Assembly (NCBI RefSeq): GCF_023716665.1
Contig: NZ_CP071860.1
Span: 1,426,001 to 1,490,000, forward strand
From: Vibrio sp. SCSIO 43135
GTDB lineage: Bacteria > Pseudomonadota > Gammaproteobacteria > Enterobacterales > Vibrionaceae
Reading direction: 5' to 3'
DNA length: 64,000 nt
In this document: one piece after another, positions 18,333 through 27,552 of the stretch
How the letters are laid out: each line of letters begins with the position of its first letter
Numbering within the stretch: the first letter of the stretch is position 1
Translations under genes and position numbers: made by a program
Notes under the pieces: model-generated
Databases searched by the model: none
What the model was told of the DNA's origin: nothing
What the model saw: the letters and a program-made list of their open reading frames with translations, nothing else

Positions 18333-19139
18333 CTAGCTGATAGGTGTTAAGTCTGAATAGGGTGAATCGAGCTCAATGGAGAAATAACGTTGCAGCGCAT
18401 CAAGATAGCTTTGCCCCGAGGCCAATTCTATTTCCTGAGTTTCTCCACCACTAACGACTTTAATTCGATGATTAAGCAAGGTAATTAAACCATCTGGGGT
18501 CGGTAATGCAGCTATACGCGAGGTAACGAAATGGGATTCGGGGTACGTCGACACATAATAGTTTCCATAACGAATGTCAGCTTCACAAACATGTTCTAAA
18601 TCGAAACTGTATAAATTCTTCCAAATCAATGAACCTGAATCGTCGGTATTCTGTTGCTGCAACATATAGCCAAAGTCATCATCTAGGGTAAAACGGAGGG
18701 TTTGCAAATCTGTATGAATCACCTCATCAATAGAAAGCTTTAACGGTGTACGAGGAGTCGCCGAGCCAAAGCCGTTATCAACCAACAATTGCTCACCATC
18801 TAGTTCCACCATGGTCACTTGGTGACTGCGCCCTGTGGGCTCACCAGATAAATGCACGCGTGCCAGCACTCGCTGAGCTTCGAATCCTATAAACCTCAGC
18901 ACTTCAAACATCAATTCATTCAACTCAAAACAATAGCCGCCTCGCTTTTGACCAAGTAACTTTCGATATAGATCCTCCTTTCGTAACGAGACTCCTCTCC
19001 CTAGAGCAATATCGAAGTTTTCGAATGGGATAGTCAGTAGCTGAGCACGATGCAGATCGAGTAACCCTGTCATTGTCACACTCGGCTTATGTGTTAATCC
19101 TACCTTCTCTAAATAAGCTGAGAATTGTTGTTCGTTCAT
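18333..19139 (-). CDS. Arylamine N-acetyltransferase (NAT)
   Basis: The 268-residue cytoplasmic enzyme transfers an acetyl group from acetyl-CoA to arylamines or hydrazines. The catalytic triad is visible as Cys70 in R-G-G-Y-C-F-E, His106 in R-S-H-Q, and Asp121 in V-D-N-G-F-G. The length is usual for bacterial NATs (about 260-280). It ends 3 bases from the LysR gene (convergent) and is divergent from frmA across 288 bases. Its natural substrate is unknown. Confidence 0.9.
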   Translation of the reverse strand: MNEQQFSAYLEKVGLTHKPSVTMTGLLDLHRAQLLTIPFENFDIALGRGVSLRKEDLYRKLLGQKRGGYCFELNELMFEVLRFIGFEAQRVLARVHLSGEPTGRSHQVTMVELDGEQLLVDNGFGSATPRTPLKLSIDEVIHTDLQTLRFTLDDDFGYMLQQQNTDDSGSLIWKNLYSFDLEHVCEADIRYGNYYVSTYPESHFVTSRIAALPTPDGLITLLNHRIKVVSGGETQEIELASGQSYLDALQRYFSIELDSPYSDLTPIS

Positions 19140-19427
19140 CTGTGCTCCTATGCGCCGTTACATCAACCGGCCTCACTATAAAACCTCAAGCTAAATTGAG
19201 GTCAATACAAATTTCATATTTGTTGCCTATTGTTTTGAAATTCAGTCTGTTAATCAGTCCAGCAACCCAACTATTACATATACGTAAAAATCATTTTCAT
19301 TTTAATGGGATTATCACAAATAGAAAAAAACCTATACTAGCACCCAACAAAACGACAGGGCGAAATAAGCAAAGCTCAACTACGCTTTACTCGATTGCCC
19401 AACCTATAAATTAATAAGGAACATCCA

Positions 19428-20576
19428 ATGGCACTTGAAATCAAACCAGGTCAAACCTCTATCAAATCAAAAGCAATGGTGGCATGGGCTGCTGGCGAAC
19501 CACTTAAAATGGAAGAAGTTGATGTACAACTTCCAAAAGCTGGCGAAGTGCTAGTACGCATCGTCGCTACTGGTGTTTGTCACACTGACGCATTCACACT
19601 ATCAGGTGACGATCCAGAAGGAATCTTCCCTTCAATCCTTGGTCACGAAGGTGGCGGTATCGTTGAAATGGTTGGCGAAGGCGTAACAAGTGTTGAAGTT
19701 GGTGACCACGTTATCCCACTTTACACAGCTGAATGTGGTGAGTGTAAGTTCTGTAAATCTGGCAAAACCAACCTGTGTCAGGCAGTTCGTGAAACTCAAG
19801 GTAAAGGTCTAATGCCAGATGGCACAAGCCGTTTCTCTATCAACGGTGAGACTATTTTCCACTACATGGGTTGTTCTACTTTCTCTGAGTACACAGTTCT
19901 TCCAGAAATCTCACTAGCGAAAGTCAACAAAGAAGCGCCACTTGAAGAAGTGTGTCTTCTAGGTTGTGGTGTAACCACTGGTATGGGTGCAGTACTCAAC
20001 ACAGCTAAAGTAGAAAAAGGCGACACGGTTGCTATCTTCGGTCTAGGCGGAATTGGCTTGTCTGCAATCATTGGTGCTCGCATGGCTGGAGCTAGCCGCA
20101 TCATCGGTGTAGATATCAACGAGAGCAAGTTCGACCTAGCAAAACAACTTGGCGCGACAGACGTAATCAACCCTCAGAAATTCGACAAGCCAATCCAAGA
20201 AGTGATTGTTGAAATGACAGACGGTGGTGTTGACTACTCATTCGAATGTATCGGTAACGTCAACGTGATGCGTCAAGCTCTTGAGTGTTGTCACAAAGGC
20301 TGGGGTGAATCGGTCATCATTGGTGTTGCGGGTGCAGGTCAAGAGATCTCAACTCGCCCATTCCAACTCGTAACAGGTCGCGTATGGCGTGGTTCTGCTT
20401 TCGGTGGTGTTAAAGGCCGCTCTGAGCTTCCAGAAATCGTAAACCGTTACATGGCTGGCGAATTCGGTCTACAAGAGTTCATCACTCATACTATGGGCCT
20501 AGCTGACGTTAACGAAGCATTCGAACTGATGCACAAAGGTGAATCTATCCGTACTGTTTTACATATGGATAAGTAA
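19428..20576 (+). CDS. frmA: S-(hydroxymethyl)glutathione dehydrogenase (class III alcohol dehydrogenase)
   Basis: This enzyme oxidises S-hydroxymethylglutathione, formed from formaldehyde and glutathione, to S-formylglutathione using NAD. The 382-residue protein has the zinc-ADH pattern: catalytic Cys in G-V-C-H-T-D, the G-H-E-G-G-G motif, and four structural-zinc cysteines in CGECKFCKSGKTNLC, with the Rossmann motif GLGGIG. The ATG at 19428 has an AAGGA site 8 bases upstream. fghA follows after a hairpin, giving the complete two-step glutathione route. Confidence 0.95.
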   Translation: MALEIKPGQTSIKSKAMVAWAAGEPLKMEEVDVQLPKAGEVLVRIVATGVCHTDAFTLSGDDPEGIFPSILGHEGGGIVEMVGEGVTSVEVGDHVIPLYTAECGECKFCKSGKTNLCQAVRETQGKGLMPDGTSRFSINGETIFHYMGCSTFSEYTVLPEISLAKVNKEAPLEEVCLLGCGVTTGMGAVLNTAKVEKGDTVAIFGLGGIGLSAIIGARMAGASRIIGVDINESKFDLAKQLGATDVINPQKFDKPIQEVIVEMTDGGVDYSFECIGNVNVMRQALECCHKGWGESVIIGVAGAGQEISTRPFQLVTGRVWRGSAFGGVKGRSELPEIVNRYMAGEFGLQEFITHTMGLADVNEAFELMHKGESIRTVLHMDK

Positions 20577-20584
20577 TCCCAGCT

Positions 20585-20628
20585 GAAGCCTCCTCCACGT
20601 TACATACCGTAACCTAAAGGGAGGCTTC
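20585..20628 (+). terminator. Hairpin between frmA and fghA (terminator or attenuator)
   Basis: GAAGCCTCC (20585-20593) pairs with GGAGGCTTC (20620-20628). Inside the loop, GTTAC also pairs with GTAAC, extending the structure. Only a short T run follows. Because fghA starts soon after, it may reduce rather than stop read-through. The 3' arm also holds a GGAGG ribosome-site-like sequence 7 bases before an upstream in-frame ATG at 20632. Confidence 0.6.
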
Positions 20629-20673
20629 TTTATGATTTCTCTTTATCCAAAATGTTCATACTCGGGGTATTCA

Positions 20674-21510
20674 ATGACCATAGATAATATTAGCCAAGCC
20701 AAGGTATGTGGTGGATGGCATAAACAATATACGCATCAATCTCAAAGCTTAAACGGCGTTGCACGCTTCGCGATTTTTCTACCGCCAAATGCAAGCAAAG
20801 CAACCCCTGTTCCTGTGCTTTACTGGCTATCTGGCTTAACGTGTACCGACGAAAACTTCATGCAAAAAGCGGGAGCTTTTCGTAAAGCTGCAGAGCTTGG
20901 GATCGCTGTTGTCGCGCCAGACACAAGCCCTCGCGGTGAAGGCGTCGCGGATGACGATAACTACGACCTAGGCCAAGGTGCTGGTTTTTATTTAAATGCC
21001 ACACAAAAGCCTTGGGCTCAGCATTACCAGATGTACGATTACATTACTGCTGAACTGCCAAAGATCATTGAGGAACATTTCCCTGTAACCAGCGTAAAAT
21101 CTATCTCTGGCCACAGCATGGGTGGGCACGGTGCTATCACCATTGGCCTGAAAAATAGCAGTAATTACCGCTCTATTTCTGCTTTTTCACCAATCAGTAA
21201 TCCAATGGGTTGCCCTTGGGGTCAGAAGGCGTTTAGCGCTTATCTGGGCTCAGATGTTGAAAGTTGGAAGCAATACGATTCCAGCGAACTCTTGAAGCAA
21301 GCCAAAAGTGAATTACCAATTTTGGTCGACCAAGGCGATGCCGATGGTTTCCTAACCGAGCAATTAAAGCCAGAAGCACTTATCGAAGCCGCTAAGGTCC
21401 ACGCGTCTCCGGTAGAAGTAAGAATGCAGCCGGGTTACGACCACAGCTACTATTTCATCTCTAGCTTCATCGACGAGCACTTAGCGTTCCACGCGAAGCA
21501 CCTTGCTTGA
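20674..21510 (+). CDS. fghA: S-formylglutathione hydrolase
   Basis: The enzyme releases formate and glutathione from S-formylglutathione, the second step of formaldehyde detoxification. The 278-residue alpha/beta hydrolase has the nucleophile elbow G-H-S-M-G-G and the conserved Y-W-L-S-G-L-T-C-T-D-E-N-F region. The chosen start (MTIDNISQAKVCGGW) matches the family start and length. An upstream ATG at 20632, in the same frame, has a stronger ribosome site but would add 14 residues. It is in tandem with frmA. Confidence 0.93.
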   Translation: MTIDNISQAKVCGGWHKQYTHQSQSLNGVARFAIFLPPNASKATPVPVLYWLSGLTCTDENFMQKAGAFRKAAELGIAVVAPDTSPRGEGVADDDNYDLGQGAGFYLNATQKPWAQHYQMYDYITAELPKIIEEHFPVTSVKSISGHSMGGHGAITIGLKNSSNYRSISAFSPISNPMGCPWGQKAFSAYLGSDVESWKQYDSSELLKQAKSELPILVDQGDADGFLTEQLKPEALIEAAKVHASPVEVRMQPGYDHSYYFISSFIDEHLAFHAKHLA

Positions 21511-21532
21511 TCGTGTTAGAATGCTTTACGTA

Positions 21533-21563
21533 CAAAAAAGCCGCCTCTTCTGGCGGCTTTTTA
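21533..21563. terminator. Bidirectional terminator between fghA and the porin gene
   Basis: GCCGCC (21540-21545), loop TCTTCT, GGCGGC (21552-21557), flanked by an A run on the left and a T run on the right. It can end both the frm transcript (plus) and the porin transcript (minus). Confidence 0.88.
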
Positions 21564-21574
21564 TTGCGTTACGT

Positions 21575-22840
21575 TTAGAAAAATACTCGACCACGCAAGC
21601 CAAATACAATTGCGCTACTTTCGTCGGAAAGTGCTGGGTCCTTGATAAACTGAATATCAGGGGTGATTTGGAAATGCTCTCCAATTGCGATGTTGTAGTA
21701 AAGCTCAGCGGTAAACTGATCGTCACTTGCTCCAACAAATGTTTGCAAGGTATCACTATTTGTTTCAGACCAGTTGACGGCAAAGCCTAAATTGTTTTTA
21801 GGTGCACCTAATCCAAAGTAACCAAAGCCGACGCTCAGAGATTTATCATAAAGTGCAACATCGCCTTCAGAAAAGCCACCACGTACAAACGGCATTAACT
21901 GAGGAGACAAGAACTGGCTCCATGAGAAATTAATACCTTTACCACTTTCACCACCAACAACTGTTCCATCGGGAAGCACGGTAGACGATAAGCTGTGTCT
22001 TGAGCCTTCATCAAAATGCCATAACGTTACGTGGAAATTATCGGTATAGATTTGCTCTTGCGATGCCGTCCAACCAAGCTCTAACGTCGTGAAGTAGGTA
22101 CTGTCACCAAACGCGGTGTTAAAACCTTCAAAAATGTCGTCCGATTTACCTTTTGCATCAGCAATTCCACCAACGACATAAAAATTATCGTTTAGCATGT
22201 GGCCAGCAGATATGGCTAAAATGCCGTCATCGGGTAGGCCCATTGCTCCAGCACCGGTACTAAACGCTAGATTAGAGAATCCGGTCCACGGACTAGCCAG
22301 TGCATACGTATCAACATAATCCGTGACATCCTGCCAACCAACAATCAGTGATGTCTTGCCGCCATTGAACTTTTGCTTCCAATGGAGGTTGGTTACACGA
22401 AAGCCTTGGTCGCTGTAGGCTGGAGAAATCATGCCCACATAACCGATGTTATCAGGGCTTTTAAACGTAGTTCCTGAAAAGTCTTTCGGAGCGTAGTCGG
22501 TATATGCATGGCGATGTTCTACTTTCCATACGATACCGCCTGTATTTCCAGACTCTTGGCCTACCAAATTCCAAGAACCATAAAATCGCGCGATCCCAGA
22601 AGCATTAGAGACGTCACCACCATTAACTCCATCAGATGAATGCAGGCCTAGAGCAAAGTAGTCTGCTCCCATTGTGATTCCGTTGTCTGCTAAGTTTTCT
22701 CGCCACGTTTTCTTCGCAGCCGTTTGCGAAGCAATGGTATTTTCTACGGTATCTGGACTACCAAAATTGGCACCATCAGCCATCGCTCCTGCAGAACAAA
22801 GCGCCAGCCCTATCGTTAGACTTAATTTTGTTAATTTCAT
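21575..22840 (-). CDS. Carbohydrate-selective porin, OprB family
   Basis: The 421-residue outer membrane protein has a signal peptide (MKLTKLSLTIGLALCSAGAMA) and a beta-barrel ending in aromatic residues G-R-V-F-F, the usual C-terminal targeting signature. Segments such as WRENLADNGITMGADYF and the later W-x-Q pattern fit the OprB family. The start is placed at ATG 22840; a GTG at 22852 would only add four residues. It carries the 17-bp motif shared with the neighbouring amidohydrolase units about 60 bases upstream. It probably lets substrates of that system cross the outer membrane; whether these are sugars is not certain. Confidence 0.83.
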   Translation of the reverse strand: MKLTKLSLTIGLALCSAGAMADGANFGSPDTVENTIASQTAAKKTWRENLADNGITMGADYFALGLHSSDGVNGGDVSNASGIARFYGSWNLVGQESGNTGGIVWKVEHRHAYTDYAPKDFSGTTFKSPDNIGYVGMISPAYSDQGFRVTNLHWKQKFNGGKTSLIVGWQDVTDYVDTYALASPWTGFSNLAFSTGAGAMGLPDDGILAISAGHMLNDNFYVVGGIADAKGKSDDIFEGFNTAFGDSTYFTTLELGWTASQEQIYTDNFHVTLWHFDEGSRHSLSSTVLPDGTVVGGESGKGINFSWSQFLSPQLMPFVRGGFSEGDVALYDKSLSVGFGYFGLGAPKNNLGFAVNWSETNSDTLQTFVGASDDQFTAELYYNIAIGEHFQITPDIQFIKDPALSDESSAIVFGLRGRVFF

Positions 22841-22902
22841 CGTTATACCCACTGCTTAATATTGAATACTGTTTTTATTTTATATATTGAGTGAAAGAAT
22901 AA

Positions 22903-22919
22903 TTGCCATTTGGTGACAG
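22903..22919. promoter_or_regulatory. Repeated 17-bp motif, copy upstream of the porin gene
   Basis: TTGCCATTTGGTGACAG differs at two positions from the other two copies. It starts 63 bases upstream of the porin ATG. The motif is an imperfect dyad of TTGYCA and TGRCAA around TTTGA. Presence upstream of three neighbouring units suggests an operator, probably for the AraC-type regulator at 27645-28658. Confidence 0.65.
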
Positions 22920-22951
22920 CGTATTCATTAGCTCACCTACCGGCGATACGT

Positions 22952-23614
22952 TTATAAGTACAATTCAACCGTCGACGCATCCATCTGGTAGACAGACTTA
23001 ACATCGCTGGCTCCGTCGTAGTAATTAACGGTTTGTTCAGTCAGCTCACTGATTAATTCACCCTCAACCCAAAATGGTGTCTCCAACGAAGGCAACTCAA
23101 CACCTTCTGGAAAGGTAACAAGCACTAGTTGGTTTGGTGGAGGAGGCGGTGTATGAATGCAGGCACCAGCAGTTGGTACCAAGAAGAATTGAGTGACTTT
23201 GCTACCATCGGTTTCAAGCGGCGTAATATAGCCAGGAATACGGCGTTTGCCATTCAGAGCTTGCGTATTAGGCTGAGTCGCCAAGGCCTTACGCTGCTGA
23301 GCGATCTTTTCACGCATCGAGAAGAGATAATCCACATCCACATTGCCTAGTTTTAGCTGTTCTCGAGCTTGCTTAACTTCAGTTAACTGAGCCTCGCTTG
23401 GCTCAAAATCTGGCTGTGTTTGCGCATGTTTGAATTCAGCAATCGTGCTGAGGTCATACATTTGATCTAAGGTCAGCGCTTCAAATGGATCCTCAATCGT
23501 GTCTATTTGAGGTAATAGATCTTCCCAAAATAACGTTTTGGACTCTTGAGCAAACACACCCAATGAAAGGAAAAATGCAGTAATGAAAACGAGAACTTTG
23601 TTGTATTGAGCCAT
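22952..23614 (-). CDS. DUF3299 exported protein, copy 1
   Basis: The 220-residue protein has a signal peptide (about 1-22, ending FAQ-E) and the DUF3299 signature FFLVPTAGACIHTPPPPPNQ at about residues 143-162. The family is thought to be periplasmic and has no established function. It follows amidohydrolase copy 1 by 82 bases on the same strand. It is clearly related to the 222-residue protein at 25268-25936, sharing the order of conserved segments (IEDPFEAL, IPGYITPLETDG, VNYYDGASDVKSVY). Confidence 0.85.
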   Translation of the reverse strand: MAQYNKVLVFITAFFLSLGVFAQESKTLFWEDLLPQIDTIEDPFEALTLDQMYDLSTIAEFKHAQTQPDFEPSEAQLTEVKQAREQLKLGNVDVDYLFSMREKIAQQRKALATQPNTQALNGKRRIPGYITPLETDGSKVTQFFLVPTAGACIHTPPPPPNQLVLVTFPEGVELPSLETPFWVEGELISELTEQTVNYYDGASDVKSVYQMDASTVELYL

Positions 23615-23696
23615 ACATCCTCACATTAACTTGATAGAGAAATAAAGAGCGCAGAAGCACGATTGGCCCTGCGCTCATACCTAACACATTAACGAG

Positions 23697-25022
23697 TTAC
23701 AGCGTGTTCTTATACACCTTGCCATCTTTCATGATGTACTGGAACTTCTCTTGGTATTGGCTCAATATTTCGATGTCCTCCAGTGGGTTACCATCGATTA
23801 GAATTAAATCTGCATACGCGCCAGCCTCGATTTTACCCAATGAACCGTATTTGTATGGGTTCATACCACCACTCCAGCTCAATACTTCTGCTGCATTTGA
23901 AGTACCCATTTTCAAAATATCGTATGGGGTATAGCCTGCTTTCTGCATGTAAATCATGTTCTCGGCTTGAGCCATGTTATACGCAGGGCCAAACATATCG
24001 CCACCGGTTACCACTAGGACATCATGCTTCTTAGCCCACTTAAACATCTGCAGTGCACCTTCATACACCTTCGATGCTTTTGCTTTTTGGTCTGGGCTAA
24101 AGAAAGTAATCGACTCTGGATCAGCGAATGCTTTCAATGACATTACAGCTTGAGCAGAAAGTGCTACGCCTTCTTTCTTCATACGCTTCATTGTATCTTC
24201 AGAAACCAGGAAGTTGTGCTCAATGGTACGTACACCAGCATCAATCGCACGGTTTACCGAACGGTCATGGTAAGCATGCACAGTAACGTACGTGCCGTAA
24301 TCTTTTGCCACTTCCACAGCCGCTTCCAGCTCTTCCACCGACATTTGCGTCATATGGATTGGGTCAAACTCACTGGCCACACCGCCGCCAGCCATGACTT
24401 TAATTTGAGTTGCACCAGCACGAAGGTTCTGACGTGCTGCTCGACGCACTTCAGTTTTGCCATCGACAATGTAGCCAAAGCCATGGCGCTCAAGGTCATC
24501 TACACGGCCAGGTTGATCGTTGAAGCTGCCCGTATCGGCATGGCCACCTGTTTGGCTTAGGAAGCCACCGGACGGATAAATACGCGGACCGTCGATCAAG
24601 CCATTGTTCACGGCTTTTGCAACACCAAGGATGTTACAGCCTGCATCGCGGGCAGTAGTGAAGCCTTGCTCTAGATATTGCTGCATTGAAACGTAAGTAC
24701 GTGCGCCCATTGCCATTTGGTCGTAGTCATCTCGACCTACCAACATCCCTTCTTGAATACACAGGTGAGAGTGCATGTCGATCAGGCCTGGGATCATGGT
24801 TTTTCCACCTGCATCCACAACAGTTGCGTCATCAGCTTGAATAGGTTGAGTGGAGATTTTTTCGATCTTGTTATCGACAATCAGTACGTGGTGATTCTCG
24901 TACAATTTGTTGTCGACGCCGTTGAAGATATTAACGTTGCTAATAATGGTTGAAGCCGCTGAAGCAGAAAAGGCAATTGAGCAAGAGAGCGCAACAGCAG
25001 ACAGTTTTATTGCTTTATTCAT
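23697..25022 (-). CDS. Exported metal-dependent amidohydrolase, copy 1
   Basis: The 441-residue protein has a signal peptide (MNKAIKLSAVALSCSIAFSASA) and an amidohydrolase TIM barrel of the imidazolonepropionase/prolidase-like group. Metal ligands visible in order are H-S-H in IDMHSHL, the Lys of IKVMAGGG (carboxylated lysine position), His in V-H-A-Y-H-D, His in I-E-H-N, and Asp in G-G-D-M-F-G. Related exported enzymes hydrolyse dipeptides or N-acyl amino acids; the substrate here is not known. The start at 25022 has AAGGA 8 bases upstream; an upstream ATG at 25109 would add 29 residues and bury the signal peptide. Confidence 0.87.
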   Translation of the reverse strand: MNKAIKLSAVALSCSIAFSASAASTIISNVNIFNGVDNKLYENHHVLIVDNKIEKISTQPIQADDATVVDAGGKTMIPGLIDMHSHLCIQEGMLVGRDDYDQMAMGARTYVSMQQYLEQGFTTARDAGCNILGVAKAVNNGLIDGPRIYPSGGFLSQTGGHADTGSFNDQPGRVDDLERHGFGYIVDGKTEVRRAARQNLRAGATQIKVMAGGGVASEFDPIHMTQMSVEELEAAVEVAKDYGTYVTVHAYHDRSVNRAIDAGVRTIEHNFLVSEDTMKRMKKEGVALSAQAVMSLKAFADPESITFFSPDQKAKASKVYEGALQMFKWAKKHDVLVVTGGDMFGPAYNMAQAENMIYMQKAGYTPYDILKMGTSNAAEVLSWSGGMNPYKYGSLGKIEAGAYADLILIDGNPLEDIEILSQYQEKFQYIMKDGKVYKNTL

Positions 25023-25183
25023 TATTTTTTCCTTGTAAAAAGAGAAGGACTCTTGGGAACTACTCTCCATCCGGGGGAATAGTTGTGTTGTTATGTGTTT
25101 TAGGGGCAACTCCCCCTAATGACTTGTTCGACTGATACAAAAAAGTTACTGGATATATCAGTGACTTATACAACAACTGGATA

Positions 25184-25195
25184 CATTCAGTAACT
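25184..25195. promoter_or_regulatory. CATTCAGTAACT box upstream of amidohydrolase copy 1
   Basis: The same 12 bases occur at 27553-27564 upstream of amidohydrolase copy 2. In both places the box ends 34-35 bases before the 17-bp TTGCCA motif. It may be part of a shared promoter or a second protein site, or simply a remnant of the duplication. Confidence 0.45.
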
Positions 25196-25230
25196 TAGAC
25201 GTAAAAGACTAATTTTTCAAGAACTTAGAA

Positions 25231-25247
25231 TTGCCATTTGATGACAA
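25231..25247. promoter_or_regulatory. Repeated 17-bp motif, copy upstream of amidohydrolase copy 1
   Basis: TTGCCATTTGATGACAA, identical to the copy at 27599-27615. It lies about 210 bases upstream of the amidohydrolase start and just after the end of the preceding DUF3299 gene, which suggests each gene pair has its own promoter. Confidence 0.65.
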
Positions 25248-25267
25248 AATCATAGGTGAGAAATCGC

Positions 25268-25936
25268 TTATGGCTGATAAAACTCTACATCTTCAGCATT
25301 CATGGAATAAACAGATTCCACATCAGCAGCACCATCTGAGTAATTAACGTTCTCTACCGAACCTTCTGCGACCAACGTTCCCTCAACCCACACAGGTGTC
25401 GCAAGGGTTACTAGCTCGATTCCTTGTGGGTAATCGATCATAACCAATTGGTTTGGCGGAGGTGGTGGTGTATGGATGCATGCGCCAGCAGTTGGCACTA
25501 GGAAAAACTTTGTGACTTTTGTTCCATCCATTTCAATCGGGGTAATAAAGCCCGGAATTTTTCGGTTTGTATCTAATACATCTTGGTTAGGCAAAGTGGC
25601 CAATTTTTCACGTTGCTGCATGGTTTCTTCGCGCTTTTTAAATAGGTGCTCAACGTCGATGCCATCATCTGCAAGCCTCGCTTTAATTAGCGCAATATCC
25701 TTAGTGGCTTGTTTACTCTCTACAAAACCTTCTTGCTGCTTCGCTTCCTGATACCTCGCCAGCGTCGCTACATCAAACATTTGGTTTTGATCTAGCGCTG
25801 CAAAAGGGTCTTCTACCGTTACCATACTTGGCGTGAGTTCATGCCAATATGTTACCGTAGCGTCGTCAGCCATCGCTGGCGTTACCATTGCCGCGCTTAC
25901 AATGAAACTTAAAATGAACTTGGTGTAGCTACGCAT
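25268..25936 (-). CDS. DUF3299 exported protein, copy 2
   Basis: The 222-residue protein has a signal peptide ending near A-M-A-D and the DUF3299 signature FFLVPTAGACIHTPPPPPNQ. It is a paralogue of the 220-residue protein at 22952-23614, and both follow an amidohydrolase. The gap to amidohydrolase copy 2 is 92 bases. The conserved Cys-Ile-His and poly-proline segment could be a metal or cofactor site, but I know of no proof. Confidence 0.85.
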   Translation of the reverse strand: MRSYTKFILSFIVSAAMVTPAMADDATVTYWHELTPSMVTVEDPFAALDQNQMFDVATLARYQEAKQQEGFVESKQATKDIALIKARLADDGIDVEHLFKKREETMQQREKLATLPNQDVLDTNRKIPGFITPIEMDGTKVTKFFLVPTAGACIHTPPPPPNQLVMIDYPQGIELVTLATPVWVEGTLVAEGSVENVNYSDGAADVESVYSMNAEDVEFYQP

Positions 25937-26028
25937 TTGGATACCTCGAAACAGAACATTGAGATTAAGAAAAAAGGCAGGGCGAGCTGCCTTTTAATCG
26001 ATAGTGAAACAAGTGGAATAAAGACGAA

Positions 26029-27402
26029 TTACATCTCGTTGCGGTAAATCTCGCCGTCTTTCATCACCAGTTTGATCGTGTCGATCTTCTTGTACTCTGG
26101 GTCTGCATCGAACCATTTTGGAGTCGCACCAATTACCGACATGTCTTCTAGTGGGTTGCCTTCAACCAGTAGGATGTCAGCAATTGCGCCTTTCTCAATC
26201 ACACCTAGCTTGCCTTTCGCAGGGTTACGAGGGCCAGACAGCGCTAACATTTCACCTGCTGTAGAAGTCATTTGTTTCAACACTTCAAAGTTGCTTCCGT
26301 ATGCTTGAGTACGCCAGTAGATTTCGTAGCGGCGAGCACGCTCTGCATCTGAGTTAACACCCACGTAATCCGACGCAAATACTACTTTTACACCGTGTTT
26401 AAGCAGCCTTTGACCAAAGTCTCCATATTGCTCTTGCAGCTTCGCAACCATTGGCAGCTTTTCTGCTGGCATTAATGGGTTCTTTGCTAGGTCTGGTGAT
26501 AGTCCCCACATTTGAGGAACGATGTACCCGCCCTCTTTCGCAATACGTTTCATCGTGTCGTCGTTAATGAAGAAGCCGTGCTCAAACGTCTTTACGCCAC
26601 AATCAAGTAAGCGGTTAACCGAGCGGTCGTTGAACGTATGCGCCATGACGTACGTGCCCCAATCCGCTGCTGCCTCTACAATCGCACAGGTTTCTTCTTT
26701 CGAGTATTGAGTGGTATCGATTGGGTCAAAGCGCGATGAACCACCGCCACCAGCCATGATTTTAATTTGTGTTGCGCCTTGGCGAAGGTTCAAACGGGTA
26801 GCACGCAAAACTTCTGGAACACCATCAGCAACATTACCAATACCCATGCGTTCGAAGTTAGACACATCGCCTTCAACTTGCGCACTGAAGCCAGCGTCAG
26901 CACGGTCCCTAAAGTCACCGTGACCTGAAGTTTGTGAAATAAAACCACCCGATGGGTAGATACGTGGACCAGTAATGTTGCCAGCGTTGATTTCACGCGC
27001 TAAACCAAATGCTGGGCCACCCGCATCACGAACAGAGGTAAAACCATCATCGATGTAACGCTGTGCGACTGTCACAGCATTGATTGAAATGTCTGTGAGA
27101 TCTTTGTTCTTCTCAATATCATCGAAGTTGTAGTTGATCATGATATGCGCGTGGCCATCAATCAGGCCAGGCATTAATGTTTTGCCTTGACCATCAATCA
27201 CACTCGCATCACCAGCCAAGATTTCACTGGATGAAATCTTGGCAATCTTGCCATCCACAACCAATACATTGTGGTCTTCATACAGCTTGTCTTCTGTACC
27301 GTTAAAAATATCGACATTTGTAAACAAGGTTGAGCCAGCAGTGGCAGAAAATGCGACCGAACATGAAATTGCGAGTGCCGAAAGTTTCATCACTTTTTTC
27401 AT
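26029..27402 (-). CDS. Exported metal-dependent amidohydrolase, copy 2
   Basis: The 457-residue paralogue of the enzyme at 23697-25022 has a signal peptide (MKKVMKLSALAISCSVAFSATA) and the same metal motifs: H-A-H in IDGHAHI, Lys in IKIMAGGG, His in M-A-H-T-F-N-D, His in F-E-H-G, and Asp in F-A-S-D-Y-V-G. Differences around these motifs suggest a different substrate preference. The ATG at 27402 is preceded by a GAAGGG ribosome site. It is the first gene after the AraC-type regulator on the same strand, with the shared operator-like motif about 200 bases upstream. Confidence 0.87.
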   Translation of the reverse strand: MKKVMKLSALAISCSVAFSATAGSTLFTNVDIFNGTEDKLYEDHNVLVVDGKIAKISSSEILAGDASVIDGQGKTLMPGLIDGHAHIMINYNFDDIEKNKDLTDISINAVTVAQRYIDDGFTSVRDAGGPAFGLAREINAGNITGPRIYPSGGFISQTSGHGDFRDRADAGFSAQVEGDVSNFERMGIGNVADGVPEVLRATRLNLRQGATQIKIMAGGGGSSRFDPIDTTQYSKEETCAIVEAAADWGTYVMAHTFNDRSVNRLLDCGVKTFEHGFFINDDTMKRIAKEGGYIVPQMWGLSPDLAKNPLMPAEKLPMVAKLQEQYGDFGQRLLKHGVKVVFASDYVGVNSDAERARRYEIYWRTQAYGSNFEVLKQMTSTAGEMLALSGPRNPAKGKLGVIEKGAIADILLVEGNPLEDMSVIGATPKWFDADPEYKKIDTIKLVMKDGEIYRNEM

Positions 27403-27552
27403 CGAATTTACCCTTCAAAAGATAAGTGGTAAGTCCTTTCTTCTGTTCTTTTATCCCGTCGATAAAAGGAAGTATCCCTACTAAGTTTCTACTGAATAGA
27501 CACAGTAAGACGCATAAACTCATTAAAACAACCAATGAGTGGCACTCACATT

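Noticed and set aside
23129..24953. Plus-strand open frames opposite the DUF3299 and amidohydrolase genes
   Set aside because: They are shadows of strongly supported minus-strand genes with signal peptides and metal motifs.
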